Assembly (NCBI GenBank): GCA_028819435.1
Contig: JAPPLK010000031.1
Coordinates: forward strand, 1-37,305
DNA length: 37,305 nt
From: Nitrospira sp.
GTDB taxonomy: Bacteria; Nitrospirota; Nitrospiria; Nitrospirales; UBA8639
Reading direction: 5' to 3'
This document shows, piece after piece, positions 25,606-34,049 of the stretch. Every line of letters begins with the position of its first letter. The first letter of the stretch is position 1. The position numbers were made by a program, and so were the translations under genes. The notes under the pieces were generated by a model. It did no database searches, had not been told where the DNA came from, and was given only the letters and a program-made list of their open reading frames with translations.

Positions 25606-26095
25606 CAATGAGGACCCTTTTTCTTCGTAGGGGCAGGCCCCTGTGCCTGCCCTCCACATCACCGGATAAAGGACAACCACAGGGGGTTGTCCCTACATGC
25701 GGGAATCCAGTCTTTTTGTGGCCGCGCCATCTCATGGCACCTGCTGCATTCTCCCTCTCCCCTTCTGTGGGAGAGGGCCGGGGTGAGGGGGCATCGTTAC
25801 CGAATGCGTTAATACATACAAGGACGACAACCCATAGGTCAGCCCGAGATGCGAGCCGATCCGTAAAGTGCCTCTGAGTTCTTCAGGAATTTTTGACCGA
25901 AATGGACTGACAGGCTACAAAATGTTCAGTAATGCCCTTCGACTTCGCTTCGCTCAGGATGAACGGGGGGTGGGGGGGGATAATCCGTGCACCTGAGCGT
26001 AGGGCGAGCCACGCCCGGAGTCGAAGGGTCGGGACAGGCGTAGTATAGTAATCCGGCAACTCCACTATTACCTCAAACTGAACGTGACAATGTCC
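25606..26095. repeat. Repeat-rich spacer after nuoN
   Basis: No gene is supported. It contains family C at 25627-25653 (stem GCAGG/CCTGC) and 25671-25696 (stem GGACAAC/GTTGTCC), a degenerate family E near 25716-25742, family A at 25751-25789, a truncated family F near 25920, and family D sequence (CCTTCGACTTCGCTTCGCTC ... GGAGTCGAAGGGTC) at about 25937-26055. The family C hairpins are the best candidates for ending or attenuating the nuo transcript. Confidence 0.65.
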
Positions 26096-26428
26096 TCACG
26101 GATGTGCTGGTGCTTCCTCAGCGGTCGCGCGTGGATGAACATCGATCTGTACGTCTACGTGCTGGCCGAGCTTGTTGAGCACGGTCATCAGTCGGTCAAT
26201 GGTGAAGCGGTCAAGCTGCATATTGCGAATGCGGGTAAAGTCCGCATGACTGACACTGGTGCGGTCCTCGGCCTTACGTGTCGAAAGCCCCTCATCGTCA
26301 AGAATGCCAATGATGCGGGCGGCCAAAAGCGCCTTGGTCTGCTGCACGTCGGCGTCAGCACGGCCGAAGTCACGAAAGACATTGCCGCTACCGTACACCA
26401 ACTCAAAGTTATCGTCTGTTTTGCTCAT
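26096..26428 (-). CDS. higA: HigA-like XRE-family antitoxin
   Basis: Antitoxin and presumed autorepressor of the adjacent HigB-like toxin, 110 aa. The central part is a helix-turn-helix of the HTH_37/XRE type found in HigA2-like antitoxins: ALLAARIIGILDDEGLSTRK, then SVSHADFTRIRNMQLDRFTI, then DRLMTVLNKLGQHVDVQIDV. The ATG overlaps the toxin stop by 4 nt (ATGA), so the toxin is translated first, the usual order for higBA. The C-terminal tail (HPRATAEEAPAHP) is likely disordered. Confidence 0.85.
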   Translation of the reverse strand: MSKTDDNFELVYGSGNVFRDFGRADADVQQTKALLAARIIGILDDEGLSTRKAEDRTSVSHADFTRIRNMQLDRFTIDRLMTVLNKLGQHVDVQIDVHPRATAEEAPAHP

Positions 26429-26778
26429 TGTTGCAACTCCTTCTTCAACCGTTTAAGACGTTCGCGGATCAGATCGATATCCTTCTTCGGGGTCTTGATG
26501 CCATGCTTCGCCTTCTTTTGGAAGGCGTGCAAGACCCAAAGCTGCTCTCCGAGATGTAGAGCGTAGACCGTCCGATACGCATCGGTGTGGTACTTGAGCG
26601 CTACCTCAAATACACCGGAGCCAAACCCCTTCAGCGGCTTGGCGATGTCGGTCTTACGGCCTTCGGCCGCGACCGTGAGTGCCCGCATGATCTCATCCTG
26701 CGCCCCTTTGGGAAAGACGTCGAAAGCGTTGCGCGCCGCCTTGATCCACGAGATGGGCCGGGTATCTCTGCTTCTCAT
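26425..26778 (-). CDS. higB: HigB/RelE-family toxin (phage Gp49-like)
   Basis: Probable ribosome-dependent mRNA interferase or related toxin of the PF05973 group. An ATG at 26778 gives 117 aa; a non-AUG start at 26805 would add nine residues through a possible operator, so it is disfavoured. Family features: a short N-terminal helix (ISWIKAARNAFDVFP), AKPLKGFGSGVFEVALKY, YRTVYALHLGEQLWVLHAFQKKAKHGIKTP, and a lysine-rich C-terminal helix (DLIRERLKRLKKEL). It forms a two-gene operon with the antitoxin downstream. No frame damage was seen. Confidence 0.88.
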   Translation of the reverse strand: MRSRDTRPISWIKAARNAFDVFPKGAQDEIMRALTVAAEGRKTDIAKPLKGFGSGVFEVALKYHTDAYRTVYALHLGEQLWVLHAFQKKAKHGIKTPKKDIDLIRERLKRLKKELQQ

Positions 26779-26784
26779 AGTGCA

Positions 26785-26804
26785 TGGTGGCAAATATATC
26801 ACCA
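26785..26804. promoter_or_regulatory. Possible HigA operator
   Basis: TGGTG (26785-26789) and CACCA (26800-26804) form a perfect 5-bp inverted repeat with a 10-bp AT-rich centre, immediately upstream of the toxin ATG. Position and symmetry suit an autoregulatory site; the arms are short, so chance is possible. Confidence 0.3.
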
Positions 26805-26864
26805 ATCGTCAAGAGGAACAAACTTTCTCGTTTCGGGTGGTGATCCCAATCAGCCTGAAGCAGT

Positions 26865-27086
26865 CGTCGGTCGGATTAGCCCTTCGACTACGATTCCTTC
26901 GACTACGCTTCGCTACGCTCAGGACGAACGGAAGGGGAACCGTCGGTTCTGAGCGTGCCCGTATAGGGGCGGAGTCGAAGAACGCTCAGGACGAACGGGG
27001 GGGGGATAATCCGTGCATCCTGAGCGTAGGGCGAGCCACATCCGGAGTCGAAGGGTTAGGACAGGCGTAGCGTAATCCGACCGACG
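26865..27086. repeat. 222-bp family D element bounded by 14-bp perfect inverted repeats
   Basis: CGTCGGTCGGATTA (26865-26878) is the exact reverse complement of 27073-27086. Inside lie two smaller mirrored blocks built from CCTTCGACTACG and GGAGTCGAAGGG units. No ORF and no obvious target duplication. A related but shorter block is at about 25937-26055. Confidence 0.65.
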
Positions 27087-27094
27087 TGTTTTTT

Positions 27095-27149
27095 GTAGCG
27101 GCCGCATCTTATGCGGCCAAGGAGAAGCGCCATAAGATGGCGCGGCTAC
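27095..27149. repeat. Family E double palindrome
   Basis: GTAGC-GGCCGCATCTTATGCGGCC, a short loop, then GCGCCATAAGATGGCGC-GGCTAC. Each half is itself a hairpin and the outer ends also pair. It lies in the spacer before the phd/vapC-like module. Confidence 0.65.
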
Positions 27150-27244
27150 AATAAGGAGAGGGCGTCAAATTAAATACATAATTCCCCAATAAATCCGCAA
27201 AAGACCACGAGGTCTGACGTTTGACCATGCCGTATTAACCAAGA

Positions 27245-27273
27245 TTGACTTTATTGCACAAACTGGTTATATG
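27245..27273 (+). promoter_or_regulatory. Promoter of the phd/vapC-like operon
   Basis: TTGACT (27245-27250), 17-bp spacer, TATATG (27268-27273). It is 37 bp before the antitoxin ATG, in a locally AT-rich stretch. Confidence 0.6.
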
Positions 27274-27274
27274 T

Positions 27275-27288
27275 CTAGTCAGAACTAG
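27275..27288. promoter_or_regulatory. Candidate antitoxin operator
   Basis: CTAGT-CAGA-ACTAG, a perfect 5-bp inverted repeat just downstream of the -10 hexamer, where a Phd/VapB dimer could block transcription. Confidence 0.4.
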
Positions 27289-27309
27289 CGTTCAATATCC
27301 GGAGGATGT

Positions 27310-27570
27310 ATGAGCAAAACGTGGCAGGTACAAGAAGCCAAGGCACGGTTTAGTGAATTCCTTGAGACCAGCCTTGCAGAAGGTCCTCAAATCGTGACGA
27401 AACGGGGCGTAGAGGCCGCGGTATTGGTTCCCATCAATCAATGGCGACGATTGGAGCAAATGGCAAAACCCACCTTGAAGCAATTGCTCCTCGCGTCCAA
27501 ACCGCAAGCCGACATCCCGGTACCACCCCGCACCAGACAACCCCATCAGCCGGTGACGGGTTTCGATTGA
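27310..27570 (+). CDS. Phd/YefM-family antitoxin
   Basis: Antitoxin for the PIN-domain gene that follows. It is 86 aa, with GGAGG 4 nt upstream of the ATG. The N-terminal Phd fold is clear: W-x-V-x-EAKARFSEFLETSL, then GPQIVTKRGVEAAVLVPINQW. The C-terminal part (LKQLLLASKPQADIPVPPRT) is the flexible toxin-neutralising segment. The stop lies 4 nt before the toxin ATG. DNA-binding autoregulation is expected for the family; a palindrome at 27275-27288 is a candidate site. Confidence 0.92.
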   Translation: MSKTWQVQEAKARFSEFLETSLAEGPQIVTKRGVEAAVLVPINQWRRLEQMAKPTLKQLLLASKPQADIPVPPRTRQPHQPVTGFD

Positions 27571-27574
27571 ACAG

Positions 27575-27976
27575 ATGTATCTCCTCGACACCAATGTCAT
27601 CTCGGAAACGCGTCGCCCTCGTCCCGATCGTGGTGTCCTGAACTGGCTTACCGGTGTGCCCGACGAAGAACTGCACGTCTCCGCGGTCACGATTGGGGAA
27701 CTCCAGGCCGGTATCGAGATCACCCGTGAGCAGGACTCCGCCAAGGCGGAAGAACTGGAAGCCTGGCTCGGCAAGATCCTCGCTTCCTACAACGTCTTGT
27801 CCGCGGATGCGGCTGTCTTTCGAGTGTGGGCCAAGCTCAAACACCGGCAGTCAAACACCTTAATGGAGAATGCCCTGATCGCGGCCACCGCCTTGGTCCA
27901 CAGACTCACGGTCGTCACCCGTAACACCGGTGACTTTGCCCAACTCGGTGTGGAGACGCTGAACCCGTTCGAGTAA
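27575..27976 (+). CDS. VapC/FitB-like PIN-domain toxin, possible active-site substitution
   Basis: PIN-fold ribonuclease toxin of 133 aa. The first catalytic aspartate is D5 (YLLDTNVISE), the conserved glutamate is E42 (VTIGELQAGIE), and the C-terminal motif TRNTGDFAQLG retains N117 and D120. The third acidic position, usually Asp in the D-A-L-I-A-A-T-A motif, is Asn99 here (MENALIAATA), one base from GAT; Glu98 precedes it and might substitute. The protein is otherwise complete and tightly linked to its antitoxin. It may therefore be catalytically weakened. Confidence 0.9.
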   Translation: MYLLDTNVISETRRPRPDRGVLNWLTGVPDEELHVSAVTIGELQAGIEITREQDSAKAEELEAWLGKILASYNVLSADAAVFRVWAKLKHRQSNTLMENALIAATALVHRLTVVTRNTGDFAQLGVETLNPFE

Positions 27977-28011
27977 AGACCTCCCTCAAGATAAGCCGAT
28001 GAGAACCTGAC

Positions 28012-31000
28012 GTGCCCGGCCAATTATTCACCCACTACTTCCTCACCGACGGTATCAAGGCAACAGCCGAATGGAAGGCCTCAGTTGCCCGGCGGGAGGA
28101 ATTTGCTGCGTTCAGGGACGGCGTGCGTCAGAAGTACGAGACCCTGAGCCATGCCGCAGCCCCCAACGAAGCCGTCACCGAACAGGACTTGATCCGGCCC
28201 GTCTTGGATCTGCTCGGATGGGCCGACTGCCTGCCCCAGCAAGGCGCGGCTGGTCACGAAGACATTCCCGATCCCTGCTTTTTGCCGACGCCGGTGCCAA
28301 ACAGCGTGCTGCTACAAAAAAGAAGCCTGGCGGTCGCTACCGGGACGCGTTGGTGGTGCAGGAAAGCAAACGCTTCGGCCTCGCTTTGGATGCCCAGGAC
28401 GACAAGATCACGTCCGGCACGCCGCATGGTCAGATCCTCAGGTATCTCTCGACCGCCGAGACCGCTTCGGATGGCCGCATTCGCTGGGGCATCCTGACGA
28501 ACGGCGGCGTGTGGCGTCTCTATGACTACCGCTCTAGGCCTCGCGCCAGCAGCTACTTTGAAGCCGACTTGGCGGAACTGCTCGAACCCGGCAACGAAGA
28601 CGCCCTCCGGGTTTTTCACCTGCTGTTTCAGCGTGATTCCTTCACTCCTCAGCAGGGTGCTACGACGACGTTCCTCGAAGCCGCTTTGGCAGCGGGCCGC
28701 CGATACGAGGAGCGTGTCGCGCAGGATCTTTCAGGTGTGGTGTTCGAGCGTGTCTTCCCCAACCTGGTGCAAGCGGTTGCGGATGCTACGGATAAGAGTC
28801 TCGCGGAGGTCCGGGAGGCCGCCCTGATTTTCCTGTACCGGCTGCTCTTCGTGCTCTACGCCGAAGACAGGGGACTCTTGCCGGTCAACGACTCACGGTA
28901 CGACGACTACGGTCTGCGAAAGCGCGTGCGTGACGACGTTGCATGCAGGATGGCCGACGGAGATACCTTCTCCGCCCACGCCACCAGCTATTACGATCAC
29001 CTGATGACGCTCTTCAGGCTTATCGACAAGGGTGACACGTCCATCGGTCTGCCCCCATATAATGGGGGACTGTTTGCGTCTGAAACCGCGACGTTGCTGG
29101 AAGAAGCCCGTCTGCCGGACAACGCAATCGCTCCCATCATCTACGACCTGAGCCACACCACATCCGGCGAGCGACGCTTCGTCAACTACCGCGACATGTC
29201 GGTGCAGCAACTCGGCTCGATCTACGAACGCCTCCTCGAGCGTGAACCGGTCCTCGAAGAAGGAAAGATCGTTATCCGTCCGAATCCTTACGCCCGCAAG
29301 GACAGCGGCAGTTTCTTTACACCCCAGGAACTCGTCGATCTGATCGTCGAGCAGACGTTGAAGCCGCTGGCCGAGGAGCGTCTCAAGGCGTTTGAAGACA
29401 AAGCCGCTGAACTCAAGAGCCAACGCCGGCCAAAGGCTCACCGCAAAACCGAATTGCTCGAGCTGGACCCGGCCGAGGCGGTCCTGAACCTGAAGATCCT
29501 GGATCCCGGCCATGGGAAGCGGCCATTTCCTGGTCACCGCGGTAGATTTTTTGTCTGACTACGTCGCCGAACTGATTGAATACGTTCCGGCTGTACCGCA
29601 GTGGCGCGACGCCGGATATGCTTCGCCACTGGTGAAGCGCGTGGCGTCAATTCGCAAGGAGATCCTTGAACGGGCAAAAGAAGCCGACTGGGTCATAGAC
29701 GAATCCCAGCTTACCGACCAAGCCATCATTCGTCGCATGGTGCTCAAACGCTGCATCTACGGTGTTGATAAGAACCCCTGACCGTCGAATTGGCCAAGGT
29801 GTCGCTGTGGTTGCACAGCTTCACCGTGGGTGCGCCGTTGTCCTTTCTCGATCACCACCTGCGCTGTGGTGACTCGCTGATCGGGTTGCGCGTGTCCGAA
29901 GCAACCGAGGATCTACGGAAATGGGCATCCCTGTTTCTTAGCAGCGCCATAGCGGGAGCGGAAGCCGCTACGGAAGGCATGCAGAGCATCGAGGAAATGT
30001 CGGATGCGGACGTGGCCGAAGTGCAGGAGTCGGCAGCGTTGTTTCATGGAGTGGAGGAGACGACAGCGGAACTCCGCGGGATCCTGAACTCCCTCTGCGG
30101 GCTGCGTTGGTTCACCGCGGGGATGAAGCAGAAAAAGCGTGCTGAATTTGAGAGGCCGCTGGTCCGGATGCTTGCCCTGGAACCTGAGGACGCCTATAAG
30201 CGACTGGCCCGAGGGCCGGAGCATGAGGACGACGTTCCACTCGATTGTGATGGTCTTGCGTGGTCGGAGTTTGTCGAATTGTGGCGGAAAACCATATCCA
30301 TCGCCGGCAGAGAAGGTTTCCTGCACTGGGAAGTGGTTTTTCCAGGGGTGTGGCGCGATTGGCAAAGCACCAGCCCGCAAGGCGGTTTTGACGCCGTGAT
30401 CGGCAACCCGCCGTGGGACCGTATCAAGCTGCAAGAAGTGGAATGGTTCGCAACCCGCGATCCCGAACTTGCTTTCGCTCCGACGGCAGCGGCGCGGGGC
30501 AAAGGCATTCAACGGCTACGCAAACAGGGATCGCCCCTTGCAGCCGAGTTCGACAACGCCAAGCATCGAGCGGACAGGCTCGGAGAGGTCATTCGGGCTT
30601 CCGGCGACTACCCTTTGCTCAGCGGTGGCGACATCAACTTGTACTCGCTGTTCGTCGAGCGGGCCCTGGGCTTGATCAAGTCCAACGGGTTCGTGGGCCT
30701 GCTCACGCCATCGGGTATTTATGCCGACAAGACTGCGGCCCGCTTCTTCCAGTCCGTTTCCACGAACGGTCGGGTGGGCGGCCTGTTCGACTTCGAGAAC
30801 AAGAAGATATTTTTCAAGGACGTTCATGCATCCTTCAAATTCTGCGCCCTCATCTTCGGCGGGGAAGAACGCCGGTTCAAAGAGACGCGCTGTGCCTTTT
30901 TCCTACACGACACCGCGGAGATTGACGACGTAGACCGCTGCTTCCCGCTGGCACCGTCGGATTTCGCCCGCGTCAACCCCAATACCGGCACCGCGCCCGT

Positions 31001-32033
31001 GTTCCGCTTCCGGCGCGATGCGGACATTACCCGCCGCATCTACGAACGGCATCCGGTTCTGGTGGACCGCTCAGGTGCCCACGAGCGCAAGGTGTGGCCA
31101 GTTCGTTATCGGCAGGGACTGTTTCACTCACAGAACGATTCAGGTCTCTTCCGAACGGTGGCGCAGCTTGAAACCGAAGGCTTCTATCCCGTCGAAAGCA
31201 ACCGCTGGAAGAAGGGAAAGGATCTGTATTTACCACTGTATGAGGGAAAGACGGTGCAGGCCTTCGATCATCGCGCCGCCAGCATCACCAACCGTGAAGA
31301 TAACTTGTTTCGACCGGGGCAGCAGGACAAAACCCTTGACGAAGAATACCGTGACCCGAATTTCTCACCCCGTCCTCGATATTGGATTGGTCAACAAGCG
31401 AGCGCTGTTACGCAGAGTTTGCACTACTTCTTAGCTTTCAAAGAAATTACAGCGTCAACCAATGTTCGTACCATGATTTCCGCTATCGTTCCACAGGTAG
31501 GGTGCCTCGACACATTACCCGTTCTTCTGCCACTCAACGACCGATTTGACGCTCTTAGCGTGACGTGCGTCCTAGCCAACCTTAACAGTTTTTGTTTCGA
31601 CTATGTTGCCCGTCAAAAGGTGCCAAGCACTCACATCAAACTGTACATCCTTGAGCAACTCCCCGTCATCGTACCAGACGACTACGATCGTACATTCGGC
31701 ACGACGACAGCCCGAGCCCTCGTCCGAGACCATGTGCTCCGCCTTACCTATACAGCCCACGATATGGCCTCCTTTGCCCACGATCTCGGCTACGACGGCC
31801 AGCCCTTCGTCTGGAACGAAGAAGAACGCCGCCACCTGCGCGCCCGTCTCGACGCGCTCTACTTCCACCTTTACGGCCTGACCAAAGAAGACGCGGAGTA
31901 CGTGCTGAACACCTTCCCCATAGTCCGCCGGGAAGACGAAGCCGCCTTCGGCCGCTACCGCACCCGCGACCTCATCCTCGCCTACATGAACGCCCTCTCC
32001 GCCGGCGATATGGAAACGGTGGTAGCGCCATAA
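28012..32033 (+). pseudogene. Type IIG-like (Eco57I-type) restriction endonuclease-methyltransferase, three frameshifts
   Basis: Repairing three 1-nt indels gives one protein of about 1340 aa. It has an N-terminal PD-(D/E)xK-like region (DIPD ... LLFADAG ... LVVQESKRFG), a helical region, methyltransferase motif I (DPAMGSGHFLV), and the adenine-methyltransferase motif IV NPPW at 30405-30416. Target-recognition sequence follows to the TAA/TGA-terminated end at 32033. Breaks: one base missing near 28270-28276, between the PD and ESK halves; one extra G at 29508, inside motif I; one C missing in the CCCC run at 29775-29778. As read, the longest intact piece is the C-terminal 29790-32033 segment. 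Such enzymes cut and methylate with one polypeptide. The start is taken as the GTG at 28012. Sequencing error is the main alternative. Confidence 0.85.
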
Positions 32034-32073
32034 TCATGGCTGTGGTTGATTTTTTATAGGGAGGTTTTGCCGA

Positions 32074-32205
32074 ATGAACGCTTTCCCTAGCTCTGCGGAG
32101 ATCATTGACGCTATCAAGCGATCCGGCTATTTAATGGAACAGGAGCCGTTCATCCCTCTCAACGCATTATCCACAGGCGATTCATTTCCACTTGGCAAGT
32201 CCTAA
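32074..32205 (+). pseudogene. Truncated ORF with strong Shine-Dalgarno
   Basis: A 43-aa frame starting MNAFPSSAEIIDAIKRSGYL with AGGGAGG 9 nt upstream, 40 bp after the restriction gene. The first 24 residues look like the N-terminus of a larger protein, and I recall similar N-termini on nuclease-like hypothetical proteins. After about residue 24 (MEQE) the sequence becomes unlike that and stops. Most likely a 5' gene fragment left by a deletion. Confidence 0.4.
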
Positions 32206-32330
32206 GGCTCGTGCCATGACGGAGGGATGCAGTTCCCATCCAAGACATTGCCCGCTGGGTTGGAACCTTTGTCTTCGCGGCAGGCAGCCTCTTTTCCGTG
32301 GCAAGCTGGGTTCGCGGTAAGGGGGTTCTG

Positions 32331-32606
32331 ATGTGGGAGTACATAGGCTGGCCTGAATACATTACTGCCATTTTCCTATGCACTGCCGGTTTAGTGGGAG
32401 TCAATTGGATGTGGATTGATAGGCTCCGACCCTCGACACGTTTTAGAGAGTTGGAGCCACTGCTGGATACTCTTGATAAATGTAAATCTGAGTGGACTTA
32501 CGAAGACAAGAACTTGGGAGTCGATATGGCACGAATGCTTGAACTGAATGCCAGATTGGACGATCTGAAAATTAAGCATCCCAGCCCTCTAAATATAGAT
32601 GGTTAG
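32331..32606 (+). CDS. Hypothetical single-pass membrane protein
   Basis: Not recognised. It is 91 aa from the ATG at 32331, with AGGGGG 5 nt upstream. A membrane helix spans about residues 10-28 (YITAIFLCTAGLVGVNWMWI), followed by a charged, probably helical cytoplasmic part (ELEPLLDTLDKCKSEW, LNARLDDLKIKH). The same frame stays open upstream to 32220 and encodes a second hydrophobic stretch (WVGTFVFAAGSLFSVASWV), with a GTG at 32298 as another possible start, so the annotated protein may be a truncated form of a two-helix protein. Confidence 0.5.
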   Translation: MWEYIGWPEYITAIFLCTAGLVGVNWMWIDRLRPSTRFRELEPLLDTLDKCKSEWTYEDKNLGVDMARMLELNARLDDLKIKHPSPLNIDG

Positions 32607-32615
32607 AATTACTTT

Positions 32616-32747
32616 ATGCCAATTCTATTGGCGCATAGTCGGCAAAATAAGCTAAAGAAGATTCGAACTCTGTGGCCCGATCTTGAGAAGGCACTGTACG
32701 AAGACAGTGAAGATAAGCACAATCCCTTGGAAGGGTCTTCAAAATAA
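32616..32747 (+). CDS. Possible small protein (43 aa)
   Basis: The frame reads MPILLAHSRQNKLKKIRTLW and then an acidic tail, ending TAA at 32745-32747. It is 9 bp downstream of the preceding ORF on the same strand. There is no clear Shine-Dalgarno and no recognised family. Weakly supported. Confidence 0.22.
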   Translation: MPILLAHSRQNKLKKIRTLWPDLEKALYEDSEDKHNPLEGSSK

Positions 32748-32864
32748 GTCACTTCCCGGTCGCGGGCAATGTTTGTTAAGCGAGTGATACAATTATCGAC
32801 GTTTTCAATCTCGACGCCCACCAAGACTGCAGGTGTGGGGCGTGTCATCGACGCCGAATACTAG

Positions 32865-33269
32865 ATGTCCGCCTTGAGTATCGCAGGTTTTATCGGTGTC
32901 GCTATATTCTTCATAACAGTCGATCTTCCTGACGGTTGGCAGGCGATCTACCATAGTGCCATCCGTGTCTCAATCCTCACGGCAATAGGCACCACAGCAG
33001 CTTTCTGTTTGAAAATACTTCGAGCCCAGTTGCACATGCGCGAAAAGAACAGACACCGTCAACGTGTCGCAAATAGTATGGAAGCCTTTGTGGCGTCAGC
33101 AGTGACACCCGAGCAAAGAGATTTGACACTGAGTCAGCTTGTAGAGTCTGTTGTACAATTCGGCAATTCCGGCTTGGTGCAGCGAGAAGACGAACACGTT
33201 TATCGGCCGAGGATGACCATAGATTCGATTAACAGAACACTTCCGACGAATCCTCAGAAGGATGTGTAG
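32865..33269 (+). CDS. Hypothetical protein with two membrane helices
   Basis: Not recognised. It is 134 aa from the ATG at 32865, immediately after an in-frame TAG. Two hydrophobic helices are at about residues 5-21 (SIAGFIGVAIFFITVDL) and 34-53 (VSILTAIGTTAAFCLKILRA), followed by a soluble C-terminal domain of about 80 residues (RQRVANSMEAFVASA, LSQLVESVVQFG). The Shine-Dalgarno is weak. It lies in the defence-type region, convergent with the ATPase/DUF3226 operon; any link to it is speculative. Confidence 0.55.
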   Translation: MSALSIAGFIGVAIFFITVDLPDGWQAIYHSAIRVSILTAIGTTAAFCLKILRAQLHMREKNRHRQRVANSMEAFVASAVTPEQRDLTLSQLVESVVQFGNSGLVQREDEHVYRPRMTIDSINRTLPTNPQKDV

Positions 33270-33278
33270 CCCCATGTC

Positions 33279-33300
33279 GGATTACGCTACGTTAATCCGG
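33279..33300. repeat. Inverted repeat between convergent genes
   Basis: CGGATTA and TAATCCG, 8-nt spacer. The motif also appears at the ends of the family D element (26865-27086). The rest of 33270-33425 holds a short orphan frame ending at 33421 (EKIVAFNRKSMEGKIRTALD), probably a gene relic. Confidence 0.45.
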
Positions 33301-33425
33301 CCTACAGTGCTGACGCCGCTGATGGTACAGAAAAAATCGTTGCCTTCAACCGGAAGAGCATGGAGGGGAAGATTCGGACGGCTTTAGACGGGTATGGGAG
33401 GACAGCGGTCAGGTGGAGGTAGGCT

Positions 33426-34046
33426 CTAAGCGAACAGTCTCTTAAGCCAAGCAATAAGATCCTGACAAAGAGTGCCGCTAATGTTCAAATCACACACACC
33501 AATAGCTAAACCCATTTTCCTAGGGTCCTCCCTAGTCGCTAGCCAAGCATGAAGTTGAGCTCGCTGTGTCTTACCCTGTGAAAACTTCCTGTCTGCTTCC
33601 GGAATACTGTCTATGTAGCGTTGGGACTGCGGCCATATCGGGTCACCATCGGGAATCATGTGTATGACGAAATTTTCAAGTTCGCCTGGCATAGAGTTGT
33701 CCGGCATCAGCCAAATACCGATACGAGGCTGGCACTCTATGATTGTCCCGGTTGGGTCGGGGGACGACGGTGCTTGGATGTTCGCCTTCCGAAGCCGATC
33801 CGTTATAGCCTTCCAACGTGCCTTTAAATCGTCGTTTGCATCCACGAGAACGCCAACGGCCAGCCGTCCAGGAGTTTTGATTTCGGGGTTAATCGAGTCG
33901 AGCACTTTGTCGATGTTTCCCTTATCCGAAATGGAAAAAGTCGGGTTCAATTGGTGACGATCACGGAGGTGCCGAATTACGTGTTTGTCGTCCGGTCCTT
34001 CGACTAAAAGAACGCGATCCGATGGCGGTGATGGTGGGGTAGCCAT
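33426..34046 (-). CDS. DUF3226-type TOPRIM-like protein, partner of the AAA ATPase
   Basis: It is 206 aa from the ATG at 34046, 3 nt after the ATPase stop. The N-terminus reads RVLLVEGPDDKHVIRHL, a TOPRIM-like glutamate motif with E16. VGVLVDANDDLKARW carries D69, D72 and D73 in the position of the TOPRIM DxD. IGIWLMPDNSMPGELENFV is characteristic of DUF3226. TOPRIM folds bind divalent metal and act as nucleases or primases; in the OLD and PARIS phage-defence systems a TOPRIM domain is the effector controlled by an ABC-type ATPase. Such a role is inferred from the neighbour and fold motifs, not proven. Confidence 0.8.
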   Translation of the reverse strand: MATPPSPPSDRVLLVEGPDDKHVIRHLRDRHQLNPTFSISDKGNIDKVLDSINPEIKTPGRLAVGVLVDANDDLKARWKAITDRLRKANIQAPSSPDPTGTIIECQPRIGIWLMPDNSMPGELENFVIHMIPDGDPIWPQSQRYIDSIPEADRKFSQGKTQRAQLHAWLATREDPRKMGLAIGVCDLNISGTLCQDLIAWLKRLFA

Positions 34047-34049
34047 CAA

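Noticed and set aside
27095-27149. Rho-independent terminator
   Set aside because: The palindrome is strong but the T run precedes rather than follows the stem, and the same unit recurs elsewhere as repeat family E.
32609-32848. 79-aa minus-strand ORF
   Set aside because: No recognisable family or ribosome-binding site; the plus-strand frames are at least as plausible.
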